Positions 1 to 11,771 of a stretch of DNA of 64,000 nt are shown piece after piece. The notes below the pieces were generated by a model. It had not been told where the DNA came from. It ran no database searches and saw only the letters and a program-made list of their open reading frames with translations. Position 1 is the stretch's first letter. Every line of letters begins with the position of its first letter. Source of the stretch: Rallus limicola (Eukaryota > Chordata > Aves > Gruiformes > Rallidae); contig JAKCOZ010000007.1 of assembly GCA_022605955.1 (NCBI GenBank), positions 14,947,501 through 15,011,500 of the forward strand, read 5' to 3'. Both the position numbers and the translations under genes were made by a program.

Positions 1-609
1 ATATTCCTCAGCACAGGTTTTGTAGTACAAAAATTATCAATATCAACACTTAATGAGGCACAAATTCCTTCTGAGAGAGTGAAAGGGTTTTAAAACAAGT
101 GAAAGAACTGCTGGGTTCAGAAAAGAGCGTATCCAAAATAAAAGGATATACTCCTGCAGCTAAGACAAAAACCCTTTTAAAATTATAACTGGGAAAACAT
201 TACATTTTACAAGTAATGAGAAATTAAACGAGTTTGATATAAATATTTCATATATACTTTTTAAAGCGATTTCAACACATATTAAAACCAGCCTGAATAA
301 TTAGGATAATTAACATATTATTATTATTATCGGTAACTTTTTAAAGTAACAAATAATGCAACTGTTGTTTAGGAATAGAGCTGATTTCATTGTACTGGTA
401 TGCTTACAACAGTATTTAAACACCATTTAAAATAGCATGTAGCAACACCATCCTTTGACAGATGCAATAATATTTTTATTACTTTTTCTGAAACTGATTA
501 AAATATAGCCATAAGCTACATGTTTGTGCTGGGGTATAATTAGAAGTGGTTTAGTCTAAACACAATCCCACTATTGAAAAGAATTAAAGAAAACTGTCAA
601 GTCACAGAA

Positions 610-629
610 GGGGGGGGGGGGGGGGGGGG
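610..629. repeat. Poly(G) tract, G20
   Basis: An uninterrupted run of twenty guanines lies in the presumed PLAG1 intron. Such a run is prone to length polymorphism and sequencing error, and either strand could form a G-quadruplex or i-motif structure. Confidence 0.95.
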
Positions 630-3600
630 AAAACCCTACAGATTCAAATTAACTGGCATTTATTGTGATCACCTATGTCTAAGCTCTTCTCTAAGATAGA
701 TGGTTCACCGTTTCCTAGCCTCCTAGATGAAACAAATTACACATGTATTGACCACAAGAACTTCCAGTGAACAGAATAAGCATGAGCAATGTCTATGCCT
801 AGCTTTTCAACACAGCACAATACCCTGACAGGATTTTAAATTTGGTTTATTTTAGCTTAATAATAATTCTTCCTAAAGTGCTTCCGAGGGGAAGAGTACC
901 ATAATAGGTAGCCAACACCATAAATTTACACCTTTGTGGTGTATCATCTTATGAAAACATGAGAACACTTGTATGCAATTTCTACCTTTACATACTCATA
1001 TCTATACTTGCATGTGATAAATACAGTATTATTACTATTATTATTAAGCCTTGCATGTAGGCAGCTGTAGTAAATGCACAATTAGTATAAATGAAAACTC
1101 CACATGTGACAGTAAGAGTTTGAAGAAATCTAACATTTACAAACTTGTAAATCTTTTATTACTAAATATACAGGCTTGATTGAAATTTAATAGTAAGCTG
1201 CCAGAACCTCTCTTTCTGCCTTTTCTTCAAAAAAGTCTCTTTTAGAAAAGAATTACTATATCATAACTGATTCAAAAGACATGACATTTTCCTTAACCAG
1301 TCAGATGTTTCCTTAAAATGTGTGCCTGTCTCTATGTATCTATACTACAAATAAATGTAACATTCATGATAAATACATATACCACAGTAAAGAGTTTTAT
1401 TAGAAGTGACAAGCACTTGGGACAGTAAAATCTGATTTGCATACAGAGGGTCTTTCTGCTGTTCAAACATTTAGAATAATGAGATCTAATTAATTCAGAC
1501 AATTTGCAAGGCTTTTTAGAGATCTCCCACATTAGTAAATCTACAGCTTGTAGTATAGAAATACATATTCAATAAAAGAAGAGGGAAGATTAGCTTTCTG
1601 ACATTCTCTTTGCTTTTGGACTGCTTGACAATTCACAGTAAATGTGCATAAGACAAAAATCAACCATCTACATCTTTTTTCACATGAAATACTTCAGATT
1701 GGGCAGTCTCCAAAGTGTAATGTGACCTATAATGGTAAAGAAAAGCTCTGAGGGTGAAAGTTAGTGATGCAGTGCCAGGCTACTAGGTGAATTACCTGTA
1801 CAAGACATAACTCTATGTGCAATCTGTGTGGTTAAATGATACCTAATAAACTGTTATTTACAGTAATAGGGAAGAGATTATTATTAGTTATCCTAACTTC
1901 AGTAAAAAACAACTTTGACAAATAATTCCTTTTAAACACTTTCTAATCTGATTTCCAGGGATATTCTCCTTTGAGAGAGGAATTTAGCACATTAAGTGCA
2001 AAAGAAGATTATAGCAATTCAGTTTACTGTAATGGACACTTTCTGCATTTTTCCAAGTTCCTTTACATAGTTATTTCTTAATTGCATCTGATGGCAATTC
2101 TAGGTTTTACTTTCCTGATTCCCACTTGACTTTTCAAAGCTGATTTGAGCTATTTTACTTCGGAGTTTTGAGTTACTGTTCTGTGCATTATAGCCACACT
2201 TGTCTACATTCATTTGCTATATCTATACCGCTTTTTGGTTTTATACTAGTTCAGCCCTGGTTTGTTTTTTTCTCTTTCCTTTTCTTTAAACAAATAAAAT
2301 AAAGTTATACATATCAGGCCACATTCTGCTCTCTTTGTGCCCCTTGTAAGTCTACCAAAACCACCAGGGTTAAGCATGCATAAAACAGTTCTACATATTT
2401 TAATGTATTTGACAAGGTATCTCTCAAGTCTGGAGAGACAGCAAATTAGGAAAGGGACAGAAATTATGAAAAAGGCAGCTACAGTAGAAATTGATTTATT
2501 CCTTCAGCAATGGGATAACTATATAAGTTTTCCTGCTCTTCACTGTCAAGTATGTATTTACGCAGTCATCTCAAAACCCCACTATGTATGGTGGTTAATT
2601 TTAATGCTGTGATCCTACAGTAACTGTTTAGAAGATCTGCAGGTTCCATTTAAATAATAACCATTTTAATATACCCTATGAGAAGGCCCCATCCTTTATA
2701 ACTGTTACCACATAACTGCTTTAAAAAACATGTTATATCTTGTCAAAAATTTTAAAAATCCCTCCCGTTCTATTCATTTCTGCTAATTCATCCTTCTAAG
2801 ATGAGACAGTAACAGGTGAACCTTGATACTGAAGCAGACAAAAATACTTTAGCAAGCCAATCTAAATAAAATAAAACTGATCTTGCAGTAATGGTGACCA
2901 GTTCTGTTCAACATTAGCTTTTCCTAACTTGCTCACAGCTAGACTTTTTTGCATTTGATGTTTGGTGGACAACTGTTAATTTAAAATGCATTAGTAACTG
3001 CAATCTACCTAATTTCAGATAAAGGGTCTCTATATTCATTGAAAAAAAATTTTAAAAAAATATAGGCAGCTGTGTAAGTGATTATATTGAGAGTTATTCA
3101 ATGTTTTACATTCAAGCTACAAGTTTGCACAATTTAAAAATCAATATAAATTTAATGAAACTCTAGATACGATTTTTTGATTAGCAGGAAAAATGCACAA
3201 CTCTCTATTTGCAAAATGCTCAGATAAATAAATAAAAAAAAACCCTTCACTTCAGAAATTTAAACATTTTACATTTGATCAATACAAAATGTGACTTTGT
3301 TCTAATATTTGAATTATTTTTAAATAGTTTTTTTTTAATACTACCTAAACATTTGGTAATTGGTAAAAGATGCTTAACAGTTCAGTGGCTAGATACTGCA
3401 CATTTCTTTCAAAAGCAATGCAGGCTAAATCCTCAGTAGCAGCAGATATTTAGAGAGTATCTCCTGGAAAGCAAGTGCTCTATCACTTTGGTGGTTTGGG
3501 CTGCTAGTTCCTTCTACCCCCACACAGGTTTGAGCGGGGTCTAACTTCTCATTTTTCACATTTTCCTGAATAGCTCCCCTTGGTAAACAGACAAACTTGT

Positions 3601-6600
3601 TCAAGAACCCTCCCCAAAACTGGTTTTAAAGATGCAACACAATAGACACAGAACAGCTAGATACGGAATCTATAAAAACTTACATTAGACTCCCAACTAA
3701 ACCATCTCTTTTAACAAAGTAACTTTGAACGGTTACAAACAGGGGTTTATTTCCAGCAGGAGCAGTGCCCTCTTTAACCCATTAATTTTAAAACACACAT
3801 GCACTACCCTGAAAGGAGGAGGCTTTGGGGCACCATTTTGACTGCCTAGCTGCGGAGATGGACGACCATTAGCAGTGGCTGTGCTTTGTATGTGATCCCC
3901 TCTGGAATTAGACAAACTTTTTAAAAAGTTTCTTAATTTAAACCTCAAAGCTTTACATTGGGAAACCAATTTTTTAAGGATCATTACTAAAGGAAAAGTA
4001 CACACCAAGAGACACACTTGAACTAAGCAGTCGAGAAAAACTGAATGCATGACAATTTAGATGCCTCTGTTTGCTGTGCTGTTGTAGAATGCTGTGGTTA
4101 TTAACTTTTACGCATTATTGAATAGGATCAATAAGTATCTAAGAAGGATTTTAATACATTTACAGCTCCCCAGGTTTATCTACAAAAGGTAGGGTAACTT
4201 TATCAACAAGAGTCCATACCACTTGCTTCCTAAGGTGTTCTAATTTCAGAAAATCTTGAAAAAAAACATACTGATTCATGCATAGAATCAGAACAACATA
4301 TAATTGAGAAGATTATCTTAAGTCTTAGAAGTAAGGAAGCTTTGCAAGTTACTTCTCTTTTTATTAAACACCACATCATCCCCATAAGGAGGATTCAGTT
4401 TTCTACAAAAAGAGAGTAAGTAAGTTTGTAAAAAACAATCCTAAACAACATTTATCTGCTGCTATTATTACCACCATCTGGATTATACCTTAAAATTAAA
4501 CCCAGTTTCAAAGAGTATCAAATTCTGTGAGAACACCCTTTCCTCTTCCTCCTCCCTATGTCCTGAATTTTGTACTATGGTTGGACACACAGAATTCACT
4601 TCTGCAATATCTAACTTTAAGTCAAGAAAGATACTCCACAACACACGCTTCTTTCGTGCCTATACCTATTTTCAACATTACAACATTAATGATTTAGAAG
4701 TTCTTAATTAGGTAAAAATGAAGTAACTCATCAAACACCTTGTCCTGATGGTCACAGACACAGTATTTGAAGAGTTCTTAAATACTGTTCTCAGTGCCAT
4801 TAACTAGTTTAAAGTTACATGTGTGCATCTACTACTATCTACCCATATACAGTAAAAACACCAACACGTGGTGTACTGCTATTAATTTATCAAATCTCTT
4901 TGCATTTCAGGATAACATGATTTCAGTCAACAAAAAGAAGAGATCAGTGCAAGAAATATTTGGAAAGGAACTTTAAAGTATGAATTCTTGCAAACTGTAA
5001 GAGAGATCTCTAAACCGTAAAAGACAGGTTTGGAAAAACGCTCAATTCCAGTCCTTTATAAAAAGTGATTATTTTTTTTTCCTTAATGAGCCTTTTTTTC
5101 TAGTCCCAGAGTAGTTAATGTGATTTAATTTTCACAACTGTGAGTCACTGGAAAACTTTGAGATTTCTTCCAAAATCTCTAACCACGAGACTGTCTTCAT
5201 CAACAACTACAGTACAACAGCTTCTTTGGTCACACTTACAGAAAAGGTACAGATCTCTTGTGAACACATGCCATTCCACACAGAGGGCTATCACAACTGA
5301 TTTTCAACTTCCACAAGTTCAAAGAAAACATTTCCTGAAATAACCTCCCTACAAGCTCAGTACTCCATCTTCCCTCTCAAGAACCACATACCTGCATGCA
5401 ATTTTTAATCTAGAATTAAATACAAAGATTACAAAAAACAAGGCACATGTGAAGGAAACATCATAGCTCCTCGTAAAGGTGTCAAATTGCTATGTGAAGA
5501 GGTGATATTAATTTTTTTTTTAATAGGGTATTTCACTGAAAATTAAAACACACAGTAGATATAGTAGGGACAAGCAGAGCATTTCACATCATTACAGTTA
5601 AACATCTGCAAGTTAAAAATTAAGAAAAAAATTGTACCAGCCAGAATCCATGCTAAAAGCATGCATGCACACATGCACACATATACACGAAACCAGACTG
5701 CAGTTAGAATGATTCTTCTTTTTTTAAAAACAAAGCCAGAGGCAATTCTTCCAAGTGATGTTATAATTGCACAGCTAAGGTGTACTTTTCAAAAGCCCCT
5801 AGTTAGGTCAATTAAAACCTACAGTTATTTTCACTATTTTCAAAACCTTTTGGGACCATTCGGCAGATTTAAGCATGGAACAAGCTCTACAACACTTTTC
5901 AACAAACACAGCCACCCCCAACAGAACTGAATTTATTCAAAGTAAAAATAATGCGCTCCACAACTTTCACAAAATGTCTGTGAAACCGCCCTGTGCACAC
6001 AGGTCCCCTCCCAGGGAATCCACAGCTAGCAATCCACAGCACTAGGCTTTTAATACTAAACAACCTGAGCCTATTTCATTTCTGCAACACCCATTCCAGA
6101 AAACGCTCTCCAAAACACTGCATTTTAATTGACACACCGAGAAAAGCCCCCCTGAAGACCTGCCACACACAAAAGAATTGCTTTGATCCAAACGAATCTG
6201 CACGTTTCCCCCTGTTATTCGGCCTTAATTTATCAGACCAGGGCCGATTTGATACCTTTCCACTGAAAAAAACAAACAACGAAGCATCCCTCTGCTAGAG
6301 GCAGAGGTGCTGCAGAGGTGATGATAACCTCAGGAAAAGAGAAGCTGTCTCTTTAAAATGCCCTGCTATGTCCCTGATCCCACGTGGAACCAACATCAGC
6401 AGCACTTTCGCATTAACTTCAATGTGAGGCGAGAGGAGGCATCATTATTTTATATAAATAAAACGAGGAGGCTGCAGAATACGTTCTTTGTAGGAGACAA
6501 ACAGGTGAACTGAACGTGCCAGGGAAATCAGCAACCACTCGCAGGAGAGGTGCCCTGCCCCTGAGCCCTCTCTGCTTTCCCTATAGAGCTTTCCTTATGG

Positions 6601-6786
6601 TTACCTCAACCCCACACTACTCTGAAGAATCCGGTTTAAATAGAGGAGGGAGCCACCAGGAAAACTTGAAATTCAAAGGCAACGAAAAACGCACTTTATA
6701 AACCGGAAAGGTTTACTCTTTGCCTCACACATCCTAATTAGATCAGGAAAGTGACACTACAAAGGCATTACATTCCGGTCCGAGGG

Positions 6787-6883
6787 AAAAAAAAAAAAGA
6801 AAAAAAAAAAAAAAAAGAAGAAAAGACAGAGTAAAAGAAAAGACCCCCCCCCCATCCCCAAACCTCCCCCCCCATCCCCAAAC
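6787..6883. repeat. A-rich tract followed by C-rich tandem repeat
   Basis: A purine tract of A runs broken by single G (6787-6826) is followed by two copies of a unit of a C run, ATCCCC and AAAC (about 6844-6883). It lies about 1.4 kb from the PLAG1 first exon, on the intron side. It is simple sequence with no gene content. Confidence 0.85.
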
Positions 6884-8288
6884 ATACAAAAAAAAAACAT
6901 TTCAAAAGGAAGTTATAAAGCAGCACATACAGCATTTATCTTATCTAGGATCACTCCACATTACCCCCAAGTTAGGCACTTTATGCACTATCATCTCCCC
7001 CTACCTCTCTCTCCTGAAAGGCATTTTCACGTTTTCTCATTGTCGGTGGCGAGTTATAAGAGGCTTTTGCCTTTGCAAAGAATTCATCAACAAAAAAAAA
7101 ATAATAAATATTAACTCCTTGCTCCCTGAAACCTTAAAACGGTCTCGGGAAGACACGGGTTTTATTCTGTTACCTTGAGGAAGAAAAGGGGGAGCAGCCT
7201 CGATTTTTAGGTATTTTTTGGCATTTTTTTCTGATTTTTATTTTGTTATATGCCTCAGTTCTCCCTCCATTTTGGTTGTTTATGATACTGACAACAAGCT
7301 GTCCCTGCTCTCTCTCTCTCTCTCCGGATCTCTCCTGCTTTCAGTTAGCAAACCCCCCTCCCCAATGCAACACGACTCAGCACTTACTTGCGTTCACACT
7401 TTTCCCTAAACACACACCGATGGGGCAGGGAAAAGCTTCTGGGCCACTCGGAGGGGGAGAGCAGGCAAATTCGTTTCTTTATTACGAAAAAAAAAACTTT
7501 TGTCCGAAAAACGACGGGAAAGGGGGGTCGAGTGCCCCAAAGTCACTCCGGATCCCCCCAAAGAGGCGGCCGCCAGGTCCGGGGGACACCCCACGGGTAG
7601 CCGGGTCCACGGGGGAAATTTCTGTGCGAAATTCGGCCGGTTTGATGCGGGGGGCGAATTTATATTAATTTTTTCCCTCATTTTTCGGCACCGCGGTCTC
7701 TAATGTCTTCCGCTCCCTCTCGCCGCTCTCGCCGCTGTCACTGCATTCACAGCACAGGCTCCGGAGAGGCGAGGAGGGGAGGGGGCGGCCGCGCAGCTCC
7801 TGCTCCTGCCCTTGCCCCGCGCCGCCGCCGCGGCCCCGGCCCCGGCCCACCGCGGGGGTCGGCGGCGGGCACCCCGCGCCCTCCTGCCGTCCCCCGGGCA
7901 GACCGCTGCCTCGCCCGCTCTCTCGCGAACCCACATAGCGCCGCGGGGAGGGAGGGGAGGAGTGGAGGAAACTCCTGAGAGAGGTTTTTTTTCTGAAAAT
8001 CATCTCTTTCTCCCTCCGAAGGAGGGGAAGGGGGGGGCACCGCTCGCCTCGCCTCCCCTCCCCTGCCTTTCCCCTCCGGGGGGGGTCCGGCGCGGGGCGG
8101 TGGGGGGCTGCGGGAGATGGGGGAGAGGGATGGAAGGGAGGGATGGTTAACACAAACTTTTCCTCACTGCTCGCTGCTCCTCTCTCCTCTCCCCCCTCCT
8201 TCTCCTCCTCCCCCTTCATAATTTAAATAACCCTGATATTTCCCTGCTAAACCCCGGCGCCTGCCCCCCAAACCCGCAGCAGACTCAC

Positions 8289-8560
8289 CGCGGGAGCCTC
8301 AGCATCCCCTCTGCGCCCCGTTTCCACCCTTTACAGTGTTCTCCGATTTTTCTGTAATTTTTTCCCCATATTTCGGGCTGGACGCGGCGGGCCTGGAAAT
8401 TGTTTGCTTTCCCGTCTTTCCAGCAGCCATTGTAGTGTATGCGCTGCGGTGCAGCCCAGCCTGCCGCACACGCCGCGCCCACACCGCCCGCCGCCCACAC
8501 GCACCGCGGGTTGGACGCCTCCCCCCGTCAGTCACGGCCGCGGCCGCGCCCCGCCGCCGG
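8289..8560 (-). other. PLAG1: PLAG1 noncoding first exon (5' end approximate)
   Basis: PLAG1 encodes a C2H2 zinc-finger transcription factor acting in the nucleus, but only its 5' untranslated exon is likely to be here. The support is a strong minus-strand donor, GCG|GTGAGT, with the last exon base at 8289, inside the CpG island and pointing away from CHCHD7 as expected from conserved synteny. The transcription start is not defined; 8560 is a rough limit between the island core and the CCAAT box. A complete 43-codon upstream reading frame starts at 8430 in a good context (A at -3, G at +4) and stops at 8299, before the donor. The call rests on position and splice signal, not on protein similarity. 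Confidence 0.55.
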
Positions 8561-8769
8561 CGCCTAGGACTCGCGCCGCTCGCCCCGTTGGTGGAAAGAG
8601 GCGCCGCTCAAGGCAGGGGCGGACCCGCCGCCGCCGCCATTGGCCGCCCGGCCCTGCCACTCAGCGTCGCCGGGGCGTGGGCGGTGGCGGCGCTGGGCCG
8701 GGGGGAGCCGCGAGGCCGGGAGCGGGGTAGGCTGCACTCGTACTTAAGCGGGCTGCCCGAGCCGCTGAC

Positions 8770-8837
8770 GTCTTTCGAATTGGAGACGGGCTGCCCCCTC
8801 CCGCCCCGGGCTCCCGCGGACACGGCCGGGGACGGAG
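8770..8837 (+). other. CHCHD7: CHCHD7 noncoding first exon (start approximate)
   Basis: A consensus donor GAG|GTGAGT ends the exon at 8837. A TATA-like element at 8741-8748 places transcription start near 8770, next to a CRE-like TGACGTCT. No suitable coding start is present, so translation begins in exon 2. The intron to exon 2 spans 8838-11693. Confidence 0.6.
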
Positions 8838-11693
8838 GTGAGTGCCGGCGACCCGCGCTGTCCGGGCGCCTGCCGTGCCTGTGGCCGGCCGCCGTTTCCC
8901 CTTACCCGCCGGGGGAGGGAAGGCTCGCTCGACCTTCGCCGCCCGCCCGCGGGCTGGGGGAGTCCCGTCTGGCCGGGAGACGGCGCGGGGGGCCCGGCGG
9001 CGGGGTCCGGGCACCGTTCTGTGGCGGCAGGTGGTGCTGAGGGGAGGCTGCGTGCGGCGGCCGGAGGTCGTTGGGCACCGGCGGCGGCTGGGGCCGTGGC
9101 AGCTGCCCGCGCGAGGCGGGGAAGGGAAGGGGGCGCGGGGCACCTCCGATCCGTCAGCGCCGGCGAAGGAAGGTGGGGGCCGGGTAGTGGGCGCCGGTGT
9201 GGCCCCAGGGCGGCCCTGCCCCGTGGCGGCCCGCCCGCCCCCTCTGCACCTGACCTGCCCCCCCGACCCTCTGGTGCAGGCTGGGGTGGGTAAGGCGGCT
9301 CAGCGGTGCCGAGCGGCCGGACCCGCCGGCTGCCTCTTCCCGCCCCCCCGCTTGCGATAAAAACCGTAGGGCTTCTACACGGCCTTTGCTCCGGGGTTTA
9401 ATAAGCTCGTCTGTGTTGCAGCATAATTAGCGACGTTGCATGTGTATATGCATTTAGAAACCCCGGCCAGCTTTTAATGGGAGGCAGCCCTGTAGAAAAA
9501 TACCCTGATGGCTTATGAACTGAAAGAGCCCTAGGGTTAAAGAGCTCTAGCAACAAATGCATTTCTCTGAAGTACAGCTTACAACTGTTAATGTGTTAAA
9601 GCATAATTAAGAACTGTGGACTAGACAAGCCTTTGGTTGTGGTCGGGCTCAGACCTGTAACCTGAAAGCTTCCTGCTTGGAAGCCTGTGCATGTGCGAGA
9701 GCTGGGGGGAAGCCTGCTTCCTGCTCAACTGCTCATTCAGTCGTGCAGCAGCATTTCGCAGTGACCTGCCTGCCCTTCTAGCTGATAATGTTTCAGGTCC
9801 TCGAGTACTTGAGAGAGGAGGAGGGAGGAACACGCTCAGGAGGTATCAGACCTTTTTGGTAGTACTCAGTATGTCTTAAACATTTGTCTATTCTGAACTA
9901 ACCAGCTTCATGAGAACCTGAACTGCGTGTTCACTGAGTAGGTGTTTCATGTGTTATGTGCATTGTTCTCTAAACTGGGCATGGTTGTGGACTCCCAGTA
10001 GTGTAATCAAACTGGAAACATTAATTGCCGTTTGTAGAAGAAGGAACACTGATGACGCATCCTAGGACTGACGAATGCCCTTTCAGAGAGGAAGGCAGAA
10101 GTCAGTCGAGCGCCATACACCTTGAGGCGGTACATCTGCTGAAGCGGTACTTACACCTCTAATATCGATAAATGCACCTGGAAGACAGACACAAGCCAAC
10201 CTCTGATAATGTTGTGTCTGTGGCACTGACCTAGATCAGGCATTGTCATAGGCTGCTTTTGTTTTCTTCCCTTCTGTGAAGTCGGGGATGGTGCTGCTTT
10301 TCCGTATGCTTGTGTTCCCATTTGAACTGAAATTGCTTGATCAAAAATCCTCTCGCACCCACAGAAAAGCAAACACTTGCCTGGCTCGTGTAGGTAAAAC
10401 ACTAGATAATTCCTAAAGGAAAGTGGAGTAGTCTTCTGATGCTGTTCTGTAAAAGGCCCAATTACAGGAAATTATGGTGTGGAATGCAAAAGGTACTTGA
10501 AGCACTAGGAGAGTATACTTGCACATGATGTAAAATCTAAAGCTTACTCACCTGGACTAGCTTATTCTTATAAAAAACCCCTTCATTTAAAACAATGTTT
10601 CATCTCTATGGACTACAAAGAGCAGTATTTTTTTGCTGATATCAGGCAATACTAGCTTTTTGCTGCAGATTTGCAGTTATCAATCTATGTAAATCATGTC
10701 AATGTAGTCTATGTAAATCATATCAATCAATGTAAACAGAAACAGGCATAAGTTTAGAATTAGCAGCAATGTCTTTAGGAGAAGTAGTCAAACCAGCACA
10801 ATTAAGCAAGGACCTTCTTTAAAACTGTTCTTTAATTTTTTTACAAAGAGCTGTCTTCCTCAGTCCTCTGCTTGCATTGGCCCAAGCAGTTGTCTGGTCA
10901 ATATTAATTTATTTATGTTTAGATCAGTATTTATTTGGAACAAATACCTGCATAGCCATATGTGTGCCAGAAGCAAATGTATGGGAAGTAGTAAAGGGAA
11001 TGAGAGTCTGCTGTTTATCTTGATGTCATCATCTTGGATCAGTGTAGGTTTTTGGCACTGAACTCTGCTTTTTGAGCTTGCAGCATTGGTGTCCAACTAC
11101 TAAACTGGTGAAAAATGGGATTCAGCCTGTCATACACAGTGTAAATGGGTCTGGCCTATCCTTGCTGTGAAATAATTTTTCTGTTAAATATCTGATACAG
11201 CATCACAGGAGGTGGTTGGGCATGTTAGGTATACCTGGGGAAGTGCTGTGAGGGTACAGATGTGATCCAGTTAAGGAGTAGGCACAAATCTGGAAAAGTT
11301 TACTTGTGCATTGCTCCCCCGCGTTGTTAATTGAGGTATCTGAAGTGTGTTGGCTGTGAACAGCCTCTGTAGAGCTGTTTCTCAGACACTGCCACTTCCT
11401 CAGTGACATGACAGGCTGGTGTGAGAGTCACTGCAGTGGTGTCATTCTCTGCAGGAGTTTATCAGGGAGGAAGGAGTCCTGGTGACAGGCTAAACTTGCT
11501 CAAACTATCTTGCTGTTGGTGCTTTTGAAATAACATTTTGTAAAAGAATCATGGTGGTGGTGTTCTGGTTTTATTTTAAAGAAAGCCAAGCTCTGTGTGT
11601 TGTCAGAAGGCTTTTATTACATGCTGAAGTTCAGACTTAACACTGAATTGCTATTAAAAGTAGTTACTTAACCTGTTTCTTTTCTGTTTCTAG

Positions 11694-11771
11694 CCAAGGT
11701 ACAGGTGTCTGTCTAGAATGTCCAGGCGTGTACAACAGCTTAGAGACCACGATACAAATCCATGTGTAGTG
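11694..11771 (+). CDS. CHCHD7: CHCHD7 exon 2 (24 nt 5'UTR plus codons 1-18)
   Basis: The acceptor is a pyrimidine-rich TTTCTGTTTCTAG ending at 11693 and the donor is GTG|GTAAGG. The ATG is at 11718-11720. The exon encodes residues 1-18, including the LRDHDTNPC segment with C16, the first cysteine of the motif. Coding part: 11718-11771. Confidence 0.93.

Larger units (their letters stand above)
1..8288 (-). other. PLAG1: Presumed first intron of PLAG1 (no coding exons seen)
   Basis: This AT-rich stretch lies immediately downstream (leftwards) of the PLAG1 first-exon donor at 8289. No C2H2 zinc-finger coding sequence is present on either strand, so the coding exons of PLAG1 must lie beyond the left edge. 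In mammals the first PLAG1 exons are noncoding and intron 1 is long, which fits. It holds simple repeats (a G20 tract at 610-629, a purine/C-rich tract at 6787-6883) and one possible noncoding exon near 3808-3901. Otherwise I see nothing annotatable. The assignment rests on synteny with CHCHD7 and is an inference. Confidence 0.6.
7700..9330. promoter_or_regulatory. CpG-island bidirectional promoter of PLAG1 and CHCHD7
   Basis: This is a dense CpG-rich block of about 1.6 kb in an AT-rich setting. Two outward-facing first-exon donors lie only about 550 bp apart: GCG|GTGAGT on the minus strand at 8289 and GAG|GTGAGT on the plus strand at 8837. Between them are GC boxes, an inverted CCAAT box (ATTGG, about 8639-8643), a TATA-like TACTTAAG at 8741-8748 and a CRE-like TGACGTCT at 8766-8773, the last two placed for CHCHD7. 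A head-to-head PLAG1/CHCHD7 arrangement is established in mammals. Exact transcription starts cannot be read from sequence alone. Confidence 0.85.

Noticed and set aside
7665..9360. Many long Ala/Arg/Gly/Pro-rich frames on both strands, up to 234 codons
   Set aside because: These are expected by chance in a CpG island with few stop codons; no domain or conserved start, and composition is low-complexity.
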